Shown: piece by piece, positions 26,114 to 41,100 of the stretch
How the letters are laid out: each line of letters opens with the position of its first letter
Position numbering within the stretch: the stretch's first letter is position 1
The notes under the pieces: generated by a model
Seen by the model: only the letters and a program-made list of their open reading frames with translations
Databases searched by the model: none
Told to the model about the DNA's origin: nothing
From: Phoronis australis
Taxonomy: Eukaryota > Phoronida > Phoronidae
Reading direction: 5' to 3'
Assembly: GCA_002633005.1 (NCBI GenBank)
Contig: NMRA01000411.1
Span: 291,083-355,082, forward strand
DNA: 64,000 bases
Position numbers and translations under genes: made by a program

Positions 26114-29100
26114 CTGAAATGAATTATCGTGAAAGTTAAATCAGTTCCACAAGTCAAAAAACTTGTGTTATAATTTGGCCTGTCTTTTTGTGAAATGCAG
26201 GAAATATAATTTGACCTCCCTTAGATCCTCAGTTCGCACGTCACTACTTTACCACCACACCACTAGTTCGTCAGCGTACTGGAAAGTCCTTAAAACCTTT
26301 TTAAGTCATCTGGATTTTGACATTGCATCGGTGAAAGAAGAGTGCAGCCTCATTTATTATGTTGTACTTTGTTTGTCGATTGTTGTAAGAGTATATGTTA
26401 CTGTCCGTGGTTTGCCATTTTAAAACACAAGCTTGATGGAGAGACTCATCTGGATATACTGCTGTTTAATTACATTATTAGTTCAATTTTAAGTGTCTGT
26501 TCGCATCAAAGCAGCCATAACTTTTAAAACTGATTTAAAGGCTATAACTCTCAATATCTGAGCACTTTAAAACACTGTTTAGAAGTGGCAACTGTAGTGC
26601 TGTTCTGACTCTCTGTGAGGGTGGTTCAGCTGTGCCTTCTGACGCAGCGCCACCTATACTGTTAAGCTGGAGGTTATATCTGTTGTAACTTGGTGTGAAC
26701 ATGGCAGTTGGAAATGTTACAACTCCGTAGGTGGCGCTGCTGTCAAATCTCATTGGTAAAGATAGTGCACTGGTGTGAATCAAAAAGCAATGGCACTGAC
26801 GACTGGTGACCAAATCCCCGAACTAAGGTTACAACAGCTTTTAACTGTCAGTGGGAATGGTAACCAATTACATAACGGTTACGACGACAGAAAAGGTGAA
26901 CAAGCGTGAAAGTTCTTCTTCTTACCTGTGTTGTTCGGACGTGATAAGGAAAGTTGCTGTTAGCTGCAGAAGGCCTTGTTAAAAACTGAAAAAAAAGAGA
27001 TTTATATATGACCCAATGCAGCCCAAATTTACAAGGACAGTCCTGGTCGTACTAAAATAGGTCAACAAAAGTAGAGAAATGTCAATGAATGAAGGAATAA
27101 AACCTGGAAATCTAAGAAATTAAGATCTCTGTGCTACGATTTTATGACAAATCTCTCTTGGCATGTGCACATCTAATGGTCTTTTGAACCTTTATCGAGT
27201 GTGATCATGCACTTTTAGTGGAATAGGGTTAAATTATCTACATCTCACAAAAACTGTTAAGGAAAAGATCTAATTTCATAAATACCAGTTTTAATTAAAG
27301 AATACGTCATGGCTACCAAGTAATGTTCTGTCAGTTGTAATGAATTATGCCAAGTCTTATCACGCATCATACATTTTTCTTGTTAAGTTTACTGTCGACT
27401 TCTGGGCCTGGCGTATAATCTTTTTACTAGAGATCAAACTCAAAATTATTTTTTGGGGATATTCTGCCGGTTCTACTTTTGTGCCAACTCAGAGTGACTG
27501 CCTATTGTTCTGTGCTTATGTGGATAACTGTCTAATCCTTATTTGCACTTAATGACCCAATAATTGAGGCTAAAACTAGAGCCTGAACTCAATATTTCAA
27601 GATTTTGCTCGAGTTTTCAGCTTCAATCTAAGAATCATCAAATGTGAACTTGGACAAGAAACTCATTTGCAAACACCATGACATACTCGTGCACAGAATA
27701 ACAGACACTTATCGCACAAAAGTAGAAAGGAAAATGACAAAAATATACTTTCTAGTTGGATTTCAAGAAGAAAGACAAGATCCAGGTCCCAGATAAAAAG
27801 TTTCCAAATCCAGATATGAAGGTACTCCATAGTTTGGTATTTCCGCAGTCTTTGTCCAGCATCACAACTTGCAAGTAGATTGTCTACTAGGCTTCCAAAA
27901 GTTATTAAAGCCAAATGGAACTGCGGTGTTTTATTGTTGTGAAGTCATCGCTAACGGGGTAATTGTTCTGCTTCCCACAAAATGAACTTAGGTCACTGTT
28001 CATCGTATCGAGAATTGGCGCTTGCGGTTTTTGTTCAAATCTATATACGAAGGCGCTGGGAAATGGGCGGAGTCCCCTTTGTGTTTTCATTAGCAACACA
28101 AAATTTTGCACTGTGTGTTATACGTCATCGAAGTACGTGGTCACCTCAGTGACAGTTCGGTGTTTGTCCTGTTTTTGAAAAACGACTTAGGATTAATAAC
28201 CAGGAAGTTGCAATTACCTACGCCACTTGACACATGTGAATTAAAGAGTAACACAAAATGTAGACATGATAACTGCATGTAAAGGCAATTGAAGGCAAAG
28301 GAAATTGCATGCGTTTTGAGAGATAATGATTTACAGACATATGGTGCTATATATTAAGGAATGAAAGCATTGACTGTAAGTTTGCTTATCAATAAGTCCG
28401 AGTTTTTAGCCAAATATCTACAAAGCTATAGATTTTAAATCAGTAAAAGTATTTATTTTCTGAAACTAGGGAGCCTGTAGAATGTTATTTTTGACTTAAC
28501 ATTAATCTGGGAACTTGTCGTTATAATAAAGTTTAGCAAAAAAAGGTATCAATAACATGACCTAATTTTGTTTCATATAAATGTTTAAGATAAAATCTCA
28601 AAAGAATGTTTTGGTTTTTTAAATTACCATTACGTTTTTGTTTTATGGAACTTTTAAGTAAAGATGGAACATTTTGAAAACAATTTCTGGCGCGTTTTTA
28701 GAGACCAGCATATCAAGCTCAGTACGTGAAGGTTTCATATGAATGCGGTCAGCCAGTTTTGAGAATGTCGATTATTGAAAACGTGCAATAGCCTGGACGA
28801 GAATAGTAGCTTTGCCAGTTTTTTTCAAATTTGATTGAAAGTTCATTAGTAAATTGTAGAATGAAAATTGGGTTTAGGTGTGTTATAGCAGCCATCACGT
28901 GAAAACATGCTGACACAGATTTCTGGAGAGTGAAGTAAAACAACTCACCAAAAATATGGAATGTCCCAAGAAAGCCAGAGATAGCTCTAGACCGTTGATG
29001 ACTTTTTCTCTCATGTACTTAGGAATAACAAAGTGACCAGCTAACACCAAACAAGGCATAGCCACGAACCTGAAAAAAGTAACGTAAAATACAGATGCAA

Positions 29101-32100
29101 GTGCCAGAAGCCACCGAAACCAATTTATACATAACTTGGTGGTTGATTAATGCTGTGTTCAGACCAGCTAAACTTGGGTACAACTTTTTAATAGTTTTAA
29201 CTGTTATATAATCACTGCTGTTCACATCATCAACTGTAAGTGTTGAAAAACTAGTCTCTGGTTTTATTCAATAGTTGTCAAGTGCTATCGCTTTCTCCTT
29301 CCGCACCCCAGTTCGTGCATTATTACACCGTGGTTTCCAATGAAATTTGACATCAGTGCCACCTACTGAGTAATAATTTTTGCAAATGCAGTGGTCACAC
29401 CGATCACAGTGATCATCTCTCGCTGAACCACCTTCGTAGATGATTATCACTGCGCTACAGATACAGCTTTTAAAACCAGTTTTAAATTGTTTAGACAGTT
29501 ATAACCCTTAAATCGGTTTTAAAAAAGTTATAACCACTTTGGCACTAGTTTCCCAATAACACGCCTAAAGTGTTACTAATGATTGCCGATTCAGCACACT
29601 TTGTAAGGAGTTTTCAGACTTGTTCTCTAAACTTTTGAGGGTCGACGAAGGTCACATAGCATTACTTTATTTTAGAGAGCTAAATGGGAAAGTCACGGTT
29701 CATATCTGTTGATGGGCCAAAACCCGAGTTTAGTATCCCTTTAATTTTTAAAGCACTTGTATCCTTATTGATCAAGCAGTGTGAAGACTTGTACTAGGAC
29801 CTATCAAAGGGCTGAGAAAAATGGGAAAAATGACCTTACTCATGTTTTTAATCAAAAAGCTAGATGTTAAAGAGGTCTTACCATATTGAGTATACAATGA
29901 GGAAAGGGTAATAAAACTTTCCTTTTTCTGGGTAATGTTTAATTGTGAAGAAGATGGCGTAGCAGAACCATAGCCAACCAATCAGACGCAAGCCGATCAG
30001 ACCGTAACCAGCTGGACTTTCGTACAAGTAAATGACCAAGCCAGGATCAAAGAACTGAAATGAAGTTGTTGCTGATGAACAAACAATCACAGAGAGATGA
30101 CGAACGCAACACCTGTTAATATTTTATTAACTTCTTTCCATTAAGGTTATCTAAGACCTTAATAAACGACCTTAACTCCAAGTCAGATATCAAGAAACAT
30201 GCTTTGTCAACCATTAAAGTATATACTTCCTGAAAAGAGAAAGATCGAGGATTCTAAAAATATGCTTCTTACTGCTGTGGCTATATTATAGTCTCGTGAC
30301 CACGTTTTATGTCAAATTTTCATGTGCAAAAAAGTACATTTATAGCAAAATAACCCAATATATACTTTCAATGGTTGACAAAAGCACATTTTTTGATATT
30401 TGACTAGATAACCTTTTAAGAGTGTGAGTACTAAAATCATAAGGGTTTTGCACCTCAATTACGGCGTAGGGAGCTAGGTGCTCGCGCAAATTCAAAATCC
30501 ACACCTGTCTAACATACACATGTGCAACCCACCAGAAATATTGTTTATCTAGTAAAAAATAAAGAGTGAAAAATATTCCAGGACAATACAAGTCACCGAT
30601 CTCTTAAAACAACAGAAATATGTGTTTGGGGAGTCTATAAAGGAGAGGGCCACTAGTAACGAAAATTGTGGAAGGGTTTTTTAGAAAAAAGAGGTACAGA
30701 TTCCTGTATAAATACTGAAACTTTTGAAATACATGCACATTTCAATACCTGGCGCAAAAAGGTGATCAGTTTTGATGCCAAAATCAATGAAAACTACACC
30801 CACTTCAACACCAAAATCGGTAAATACCCTTCCCAATTCAGCAGCACATGCGCACTAACAAACAGTTTGGGAGTACCCCCCCTCCCTCCGGGTACAATTG
30901 CCACATTGCAGAACCAATAAGAAACTACTCACGTTTGCTTGATAGATGAACAACGTGACATATACCACCACATACGCTGTCATAAAGATGGCGATTTTGA
31001 TAGACCCTGACTGACTTAGACGCCCTCTGGTGATTGTATAACCTTTACCCATCAGAATCAACATTAGCAAGAAAACCAGTATGCTGCACGATCCAAAAAT
31101 ATTTCCTGAAAATAAAACATAAAGCATTTTGGCAACACGGCACCAGATGTGCTCTGAAGGTGGCGCCACGGATGAAGATTACTAGCCTACATGATTGATA
31201 TATTGTCAACATGATATGTAACAACCAAAGATGCACAGCAGGGATTTTTGGAAACATTCGTTCTACCAATGAGCTAAATCATTTAGCTCACTGGTTCTAC
31301 CAACATGGCAGCATCCAAAATGAGCCCCCAGGATAGACTTTTGGAGAAAAGTGGTGGTGTTCTTTCAGAAACTTGTAAATTAGCATCCACATTGCCCTAA
31401 TTTGGCAAGTTTTTTCAAACATGTTACGAGAGAAAGGTTTCACATTGTTGGCAGCTTGGTTATTGCAACACAAGTCTTGCGACACTTCTTGTCGAAATTT
31501 GGAAATTTTGAGCAAAAATTTTGCCTAATTGATAACTAATTTAGAGCTATTTAATGTCTAATTCTCTAGTGGAATTTCAGAATGATGACTGAGCCAGACT
31601 GACTTGGACGAAAAACCTCGTAATTCTTAAAAATCAGTTGTAAACAATCAACAAGCCATGCATCACTGCAGAACGTACCCGTAAGTTTCAAGTCCGACAG
31701 CACACTGTCGTCACCATGATAGGCGTACTCATTGTAGCCGATACAGTGAAAGATGACTTCTGCGAGTTCTGTCGAGACGGACACCATGAACATCTTGAAG
31801 GTGGTGTGAAACAACTGGCGGTTACTAAGAAGACCTGAAACATGGGAAAACATTTACCATTCAAGTTCTGATCTTCAGACCATACCACAGTAATTCTTTA
31901 CTTGTTTAGCACGTGACATGACAAAAAGGTAAAATTTTATTAGTTTTATTTCAAAGTCAATTTTTTCAGAAAAAAGCTGCACTACAAGCCTTCCATCAAC
32001 AACACTGGGAATTAATTTGGACACGTGCCGTCATGAAACTGCTCTTAATTTGTTCCTAACTCAAATCAGATATGATTCTGATCTTGAAAAGAACTGTTAC

Positions 32101-35100
32101 TTCATCATTGCTGGAGACTCCACCACGTATTTAATGACCCGCTGGCCTGTGAAAAACAAACTTCATGAGCACGCAATTTTGAATAATAATGAGCTGATAA
32201 TTTTCTCAAGCCCACTAATCACTTTTTAGCCACTTAAGTAAGGAAAAAATTGGCATCGGTTTCTTATCACTAAGTGGTGTGAGGGTGACGTCAATAGCAG
32301 CTTTTAGGACGCTGTAATTTAACTTAGCTTGTACTGCACAAGAGTTATAAAGCTACGTGATAAAGTTGTTAATTTTTATGTCACTGTAGTGAAGCTAGAT
32401 TTCTTAAATTGCAAAAAGACCAGTTATTGAGAAACAAATGAAGCATTTTTGTAAACAATTCATAATTCTAAGCGTAGCTTTATGCAATTTAAGTGATTAG
32501 AAAACACTACACAATTCATTCAAGAATGGTGACACATAATATTTTAGTCAGACAAACAACACAGGTAAAGAATTGAAAAATGTCTTGCCAATAGATGGCA
32601 GCACCTTTCAATTAGAACGTGAAACTACTAAGCTATTGATATCTCATAAGAACAAACATTGTTGGCTAATTTGAACAAGGTTGTCATCATTTAGAAGCAT
32701 CTCAATCTTACAATGATTTTTAAAATTAATTTTACTTACGAGCCACATATACTGATATAGCAAATATAATGATGTATATGACCACAAAGGCAATGTCTGT
32801 CTGAAGAATATCTGAAAGATATATTAAACATTATACATCAACAGATATAAATAATAACAATATCAACTCTTAAAATGTACTCAGTAAAGCTGCCCATCAC
32901 AGAGAAGTTAAATTGTCACCCGATGGTGACACAAAAAATTTGGTAAGGTTGGTTTAATGTTGACGCTTTGTTAGGTTAGTTAAAAGTGCATATTAATTCG
33001 AAGTGAACAGATGAATATAACAGCGAAGTGTCGACGTATTGTTATGGTACTGCTTAACTGCCAGTGTGATGGAAGTTATCCAACAGTGGCATATATAGCA
33101 TTAAAAATTACGTTCTTCAAATACTCACCATTCTGCTTCTATATGCATCTTATTTTACTTTATCTGAATATGCATTTGACTCTTCACATTTAAAAAATAC
33201 ACATACTCAAAATTTCAGTTTAAAATCACAGTGCTGCCTTTCATAATGTTGAAGATCCTGGCATTACTAGGCAACAGTTTTGATGTGGTTCAGTTTAAAC
33301 ACCAATGGGAAACATCAAGTAAGTTAACTTCACTGTTTACATCGACACACCTCTAATAGGAGATTTAAAGCTCATCTTAAATGGTAACACCAGTAAATTT
33401 GGTTCCTACAGTATGTTAAGAGCATTGCTCCAAGTCCATTGGTGCCATAAATTGTCAAATGTAACCAACTGTTAGACGAATTGGCTTGCTTTTGTCTACG
33501 TCACTGTGAGAATCACTTTTTAATTCAAACAGCTGTGAATAACACCAGCAGGCAATGGTGTCCTATTCAGACCCCCTATTCAATGCAACTCATATCGGTC
33601 TTTTGTTGTTTTGCCTGGGATCTCGTGGTGAAGCAATATGACACCAAAAAGGCAGCTTCACCTATCATTTGACGGGCCAACATTTGCGTGACTGAATTTG
33701 TGTTTTCCTATTTTGCAAAGGCTTTGCTAGGACTACCTGGTTAGCCCAATACATCTAAAATAAAATTCCATTGAAGGTAGGCTTTAATTTAATTGGAAAA
33801 TGTTTACTAGCACACAGACAGCTGTGCAATAGCCTTTCCTGTACACATTAAAGGAAGATCCAATGTTCACTATGTGACAACTTACTCCACCTTATTGAGG
33901 TAGGATAATTTGTTCAAGGGTAACTTATGCCACTTCTGACCGCTGTGTGGCCGCAAACCTGGGGCAAGACAGAAGCAATCATCAGCTACAGCTACATACA
34001 TACGGGTCTTCTTTTTTGCACTATATTTGCACTATATTTGCATCAGCTGTTCATTGTCACGCACAGAGCGACAACTTCCACCTAGTGCTAGTTATTGGAT
34101 ACGTGTGTGGATGCTCCACTTAAAGTTAAGTTGTACTAGTAAAAGTTGTACTTAAGGTTAAGTCTGTAGGTGGACTAGGCTTTACAGTATCTGTAACTTG
34201 ATCTACTTACAGAACTCATCAGCTGAGAAGTGATGAAAGTAATGGTCACTCTCATCAGAGTTAGTGAGATTCATCTCAAACATCAAGTCGATGCCCTGAA
34301 ATGTAGAATTTCATGAATCATCAAGAATTACATAGAATTAATCCAAAATCAAATTTAATATCAAATGTCACCAATTTTTACAAAAAATAAATGCAAAGGC
34401 TACCTTTCCCAAACATTGTAGTGAATGCTTACAATTTTTCAAAATATTGTCTCAGGACAGCTACTGTACATAATTTGAACATTAATCTGAAGTTAAGTCA
34501 GCAAAATCAAAAAATAAAATTTGACATAGTGTCCTAAATTGGTGAGATTACATGTAAATGCATTTTATCACTGCAATAATAACCACAGCAGGCAAAACCA
34601 AAACAGACTGTGATTTAAGGCCAAACAAACTTTGTTATTGTTTCTGAAAGATCAAAGTGAACAGGTTCAAAATGTACCAATCATTAAAAGGTTAAACAAA
34701 TTTTGATAAAATGAGATTTTGCCATTCTGCCATATTGTCTTCTAATTTGAAAAAACATTTTTCATGCTACCGAGAGTATTGCATTGGCGTAGACTGCACG
34801 GAGGCACGCCCCTGGGTCTTAAACTTAACATTGCATAACATATTTGTACAAAAAATCAGAAAAAAAACTCTTAAGGTACCTGTGGATTACCACAGTTGCT
34901 GACAGCAAGGTACCACCACCGCTCTCTGCTTGACCTAAATATTCGACCTCCACTACACACAATGTCAACACCGATGTCTTCACATCCCGACCATCTCTGA
35001 TTCTCGGTGAGTTTGATCACCTGATTATTGGTCGGATCAAACATCGACACCTTCTGTGAACAGTTCTGAAATGAGAAAAGAATGATGAAACCATGGCAAC

Positions 35101-38100
35101 AGGTGTAGATGTTGGTGAAGTGAATGAAATCATGAAAACAGTGAACGCGTGTTTATTTTTCCAGTCTTTTTACCGTATAATACTATGCAAATATGGATCA
35201 AGCCCGAGGGTGATTTTTGATCTTAGTGGACCAAGAGTGAGGAATATTGCCCTCGACCTCAGGAGATATTGATCACTCAAGGTCCATAGAATCTGATTGC
35301 CCTGATGCACCTTTTCACTGATTTTTGTCTTCTGTTTCTGTTTATGCGTTCGGCTACCTTTTTCCACAAGTGTATGCTAATATATTGAATTTACGGAAAT
35401 CAACCCTGGACATAAGCCTTAAAGTCAATACACCAGTTTTGGTATGATGGCAACGAAATACTTAAAACAGCAACAAAACCAGGAAGGATATGCTTTGAGA
35501 TCAAGCTGAATCAATATTATTCATAGGAGTGACACAAAAAGGTATTGAAGTAAAGTTTCCTCAAATTCGGAAAAAAATGACAAAATTTTTTCATTTATAG
35601 CCAAAAATTTTGAAAATTTCATTGTGTGTTTGTTGATGACAGCTGTACCATATAAAGTTGTCATATAATTTGGTAAAATTGTCTTCTTGTTTACACTTGT
35701 TGAAAATTTTGATAACACTTTGTATACTGTTCCGCCAGATTGAAGAAACTTAGAAAATTCTTAAACCAGGAAGAGGAACAAGGAACTCACCAACAATTAT
35801 TTTTTTTTGAAACTATTGCATGCATGTTCATACTTGATTATGGGCACGATTTTTTGTCAATTTATTATTTTTACAGAAGACTACAAAGAGGGCTTTTTCT
35901 CCAGAAAGCTTGATGAACAATGTTCAATCCTTTTCAAAACCGACCCTTTTTAAAATTTCAAGCTTTTTCAAAAGGCTTAAACGACAAGCATTCTGCATGC
36001 CATGTATGCTAGATGTGAGACACATTAACTTTTCAGGAAGTAACTTTCATTTTTCATCAAAAATAAACAAAACATATGTGCAATGACTTAGAAAACAGCT
36101 CAGGTGATAACAGCACATGCCATAGCTGACAATGAAGTCAGGAAAACTTTGCAATAACCACGTCAGGAAAAACATGGATATCACTGTTGGCGAGTCTGAG
36201 AGTCAAAACAGAAAATAAGAAACTCATCTGGATTAGTCAGCAAGTATGCAATGTACTGTCTGCAAGAAGTGTGCGTAGCGCCACCTGTGCTGGACTCTGA
36301 AAGTTGTATGCTGAGAAAATGATGCAGGTGCTGCATAAATGTTTACAGTTGTAACACTGCCCACTCAATTTAATTTCGCTTCTTAATACATTTTTATGAG
36401 CATAAATGGACTCTTCTTCTTCATCTGATCCCTTTAGCATCGTTTAAATCATTCCTGTATTCTGGTTTAGCCAATAACAGTACACAACAGCACATCATTT
36501 TATTACCTGTAAATACTTACAGTGTTGGTCTTGTACACCGCTGGCCATTGATCAGCTGTGTCAAAGTACAGTAGTATTTTCTGTGGTTCATAGCTCTGAA
36601 AAATAAACGATGTTAGGTAACATAACAGGTTTGGATAAAGTTTCATGAGAAGTGATTTAAGATTTCAAGCCTTAGTTGAACTTCATTGCTAAGACCATTT
36701 TCTATGTTAAGACAGCAATTCCGGCTATTAGTTAAGACCGAAGACAAAAATTCAGAAAAGACTGTTTCATCAACACAGTCAGTTTTAGTTCTCATCGGTT
36801 TTAGTTTAAGCCAAAATTAGGTTAGTTTTCGTCACTGTGGGCCACATGCTAACTGTATTTTCTCCTCAAGTTGCCGATTCACGAAACAATGGGTGTCATA
36901 ATTTTGTCATTTAGGACAGACAACCACATCTTAGCCTACTTCACAGCCTAAGTCTGTATCAGGCTATGCACTTTCAATTTCAGCTAAGATGGACTTCGGT
37001 CTTAATTTTGGTTTTCAGGAAGTTCGTGAAACAGGGTTGAGTAAGATTGGTCTTAAGTTAGCTCAATTTTAGCCTAGTTAAGACCAAATAGTTTTATGAA
37101 ATGGGCCCCAGAGAACACAAAAGGGTTTGTGTTCTGAGAAAATAATGTCACACATGAATGTAGAAACCTGCAGTGTCCGTTACAACAAACTGACTTATTT
37201 TTGACTTAAGTCTAAGATTTGTCAAAACTTTGAAAAATTTCCACATCCGCTAAGTTAGTCAAAATTAGGACAAAACTTTCGTAAGTCAAACTTAAGATCT
37301 CTTTTTTCTAACAGACTTGAAACAAATTTAAGTTTTATCTTAAAGTTAACCGAAATTTAAGATTTATTTTTAATCAAGTCAGAGTTTTCTTGGAACAGAC
37401 CCATCATCGTAGGTATTGGTGGACACAGGCCTATTATAAAGCAACGACATTATTGTACAAAGAATATAGACATTTACAGTAGCCCTGAAAATGGCAGGCT
37501 ATCTGTATTTTTGGCCATGGTTGGACCGAGGTGAGGCCCTTGCCCATAATATGTGTAGGACTACGAAACTTCAAGGTGAAAATTTCCCAGTTAGTACTAC
37601 ACAATCCTGGGCTGACAATAATGTGACAGAAATACATAATTTTAGCAAGGATGTAGGCTTTTTTGCAACCCTAATGTTGCATTAAAATTTCTCCAATTTA
37701 TTGCCAAAATTAACCTATTTTCATTTTTCAAAGGCTACCAATATTCTCGTGAACGTCTACAATTTCTCAAAATACTCTACCAAGAGGTAGGGTATTCCAG
37801 TAGCAAATTTTAAAAACAATAAACCATTAATTTGGGGCTATCTACTTTAACGATGACATAAAAATAACGTAGACATACTTTGTGCCATATCCCGTCGTTA
37901 AGGCAGCCATTACTGTAACCAGTCTGGTGGCAGTGTCAGACACCAGTTAACGCTCAATAACAGTCATATCTCATGCGTACAGGAAGTTTGGCTCCTTAAA
38001 GTGATTATTAGAACAGCTCAATTCTTATATAAAATTATAAATTTTGTCCATCGTGAAACTAATTCAGTGAATTTTCCAAGTGTTTTGGTCCTGTGACTGC

Positions 38101-41100
38101 ATGCTATATGAGATTCCTGCATCATACATCCGCACCATACAGTACAAGAAATAACTGCTGTACAATACAAATGTAAATTATTAACTTACATAGTATAATC
38201 ACATTTCAAAAAGTATTGTTTTGTTTATTTCTTTGCATTGGTCCTCCAACTTCTTACTTTTTGTGACAAACTGTCGTCAATGCCTCGATGAACAATTGAA
38301 TGATAGGACTTATCATTTAAATTGTTTATAAGCTATTTATTGATTGTTGTCGTGACTGTGACTACTTAACTCATTTTCAAAATGCGGAGTAGTAATGTAG
38401 CTAAGCCTGAGAAACAAAAACAAAGACATTTTTGTAAATTCATTTTGCTCATATAATGCAACTAGTTTGAATCTAGGACCAATATTACTCCCAGGTTTGA
38501 ATAGAACAATTTACAACCACAAAAACTGATTCTAGAGTACTTTTTTAAAAATAAAATACAAAGTTAGTTTTATAGTTCGAAAGGTTGAAAAGTCATGATT
38601 ATCGGTGAGGACACTACTAAAATGGTTACAGAAACACTTTTTGATTGAAAGTAGATGTAACTATATAAAACACAAAACCGACCTTCAGGCCTTAAATTTG
38701 TAAACCAGTTGAACTTGTACAGAGGAGCTATTGTGGGTTGTCATTAAAATTGAGTTCTAGGACATCTCCATCAGTTAAAAGGTATAATATACCACAATGG
38801 AAAGAATGAAAATAAAAAAACCTCTGCTACTAGTCATTTTCCAATACAGCCATGACATAATGAAATACCCGGTATGCCTTGTCACTAGATGGTGTTAGTG
38901 AGTAGTTGGTTCACAGCATTCAGCTTTCTTGAACGGGGTGTAAATGAATTGGGATTTCTCAGCAATTTTTTATATAATTCTTTGGGACTATCATGCCATT
39001 GTGTAGTGGGATATTCAAATGTAATGTTACACAAAAACATGTCCATGGTCTCTAATCCGCATAAATAACAGCAACTGCATTTTTTTCCCAATGTCTGCTC
39101 GTTCAGTTTTGCCTATGACCCATCAGGTTTTGCACACCAGAGATTGAAAGTGGTTCAAGCGGCGACAGTCGCTTTTCGTGTTTTCACAATGCTAAAGAGC
39201 TGCATGTCAAATGTTTGGAAATATGTCAACTACCTAACATCTGGCCAATCAAGGACTGTTTTAGGCTTGTCTTCACTAGAGTCCCCCTTATACAACTGAA
39301 GCCCAGCATGACTCATAGGATGTTAACACAAGCTTTTCTTTGTAGTTGTGTTTGTCTGAATACACAAATTCAAAAGAGTCATAAGATGTCTGGATACTAT
39401 GTTTAGATGTTTGAACACTCTGCACAGACTGCACTGCTGTCTGATTTGACAAGCCAAGAGCTGCCTCATTTTAGGAAGCTGTTTATGGTTAGTTTTTCAC
39501 AAAAACATCACTTAAGCCAGGTGTTAAATGATCTAACATATTTTTTCTTGTTGTCCAGTGACAGAACATTGCAGATTTCCAATAGGAAACAAATATACCG
39601 GTACTATAACTTCTGTCAGTGATCATGGCACATAGTACATGTTGCCTGCACTTCATACTATGGTTAGAAAACAAATGTCTAGACTTACATTAATTTTCTG
39701 GCACATTTTCAAGCAAATTCTATGCAACTCTAATGCTCCCAACTGGAGGGATATAATTTTTCAAAACATTATCATGTATATAGCTTTGCTGCAGAACTAA
39801 TAGTGATAAAACATTTATTTAAAGCTATTAATCTTGTATAAAATGAAAAAATAAAATTTCCCTTGTCCAGAATTTAGTAACCTAAACTGGTGAGACTACA
39901 TATCAGTAGCAACATTACTTTGAAAAATGTTCCACATTCGGCTGAGTCCCCAGTGTTGGTCACATGTCTCAGTAACTTCCCTATTCACTCCACCATAAAC
40001 AAGGCACTATATAATAGTCTTCCTCCTTGCTGCAAGCTTATACCAGTAATCCCAGGGAGAGTCAATATAACTGAGAGCTAACAATGATTTGTGTCCTGGG
40101 CACAATGTTTACACTGACATTGTTTACAAGGATACTGTTTAGCTAATTATGCTTAGTAACTAATGGTTAGCACATAATAAATATTTCCTTGTCCTTTGTT
40201 TTGGTTCACTCCGCATGGTATGATCAATAGTAGTGTGCAGTAGTCACTGTAAGGTGTACACAGAATGTACCATGGAGTACAACAAGACTGTATACTCTAC
40301 CTTACCTTGATGCCATTCAAGGTCCTTCTCCATCAGTACCTACACTCTAACCACAGGCACCTGTAGCCCTCGACCACATACTATAATAAGTGTATAGTTG
40401 AGGGCTGATCAAAGGTGCCTGTGCTCTAACAGTACGGGTACCACCCTTGAAACACAGTATTTCTCTCTAATAGTATGTACATTAGCTAACCCAGGGACAT
40501 ATTGTTGTTGGCAGAGATGACTAAAATTTTATGCAGTTGATGATTGTTATTATGGTGAAAATTCTTCAGTTTGGGACACAGTATGGCGGACACTTGAAAC
40601 TTTGTCAAATTTCTCAATAAAATTAACTTTTCAGAAAATTTACTTTGCTTTTAGCATGGTTTGTATGGTGTAGGTACTAACAATTTGAAACAATATTTGG
40701 TAAAATTTTGAGCATTTACACCAATGTGGTAAACCTCTGAAAAATAGAAATATGGCAATTTTACAGTTATATTTCTAATTATGAATGTTACTTACAAAAT
40801 AAATGTTTAATAAAATGCAATGATGAAATTTCCTCAAAGTTAAAAAAATGCTTGCCAAAACTGCCATCTTCTACATTTTATTGTTAAAAATTTCAAAATT
40901 TCATTGTTTGTTGAAGACAGTTGTAGGAATAGCGAAGACAAGTTTTCTTCACGTTTATTTTTATTGAAAATTTTACTTGATAATTAATACGATATTTCAC
41001 GCACTCCACCATGTCTTGTTCTTAAGGGAAGAAACTTTACGGTACACCCACTCACAAATACGGGGATTTCTGAAAATAGGCCCATGGATGGATATTCGGA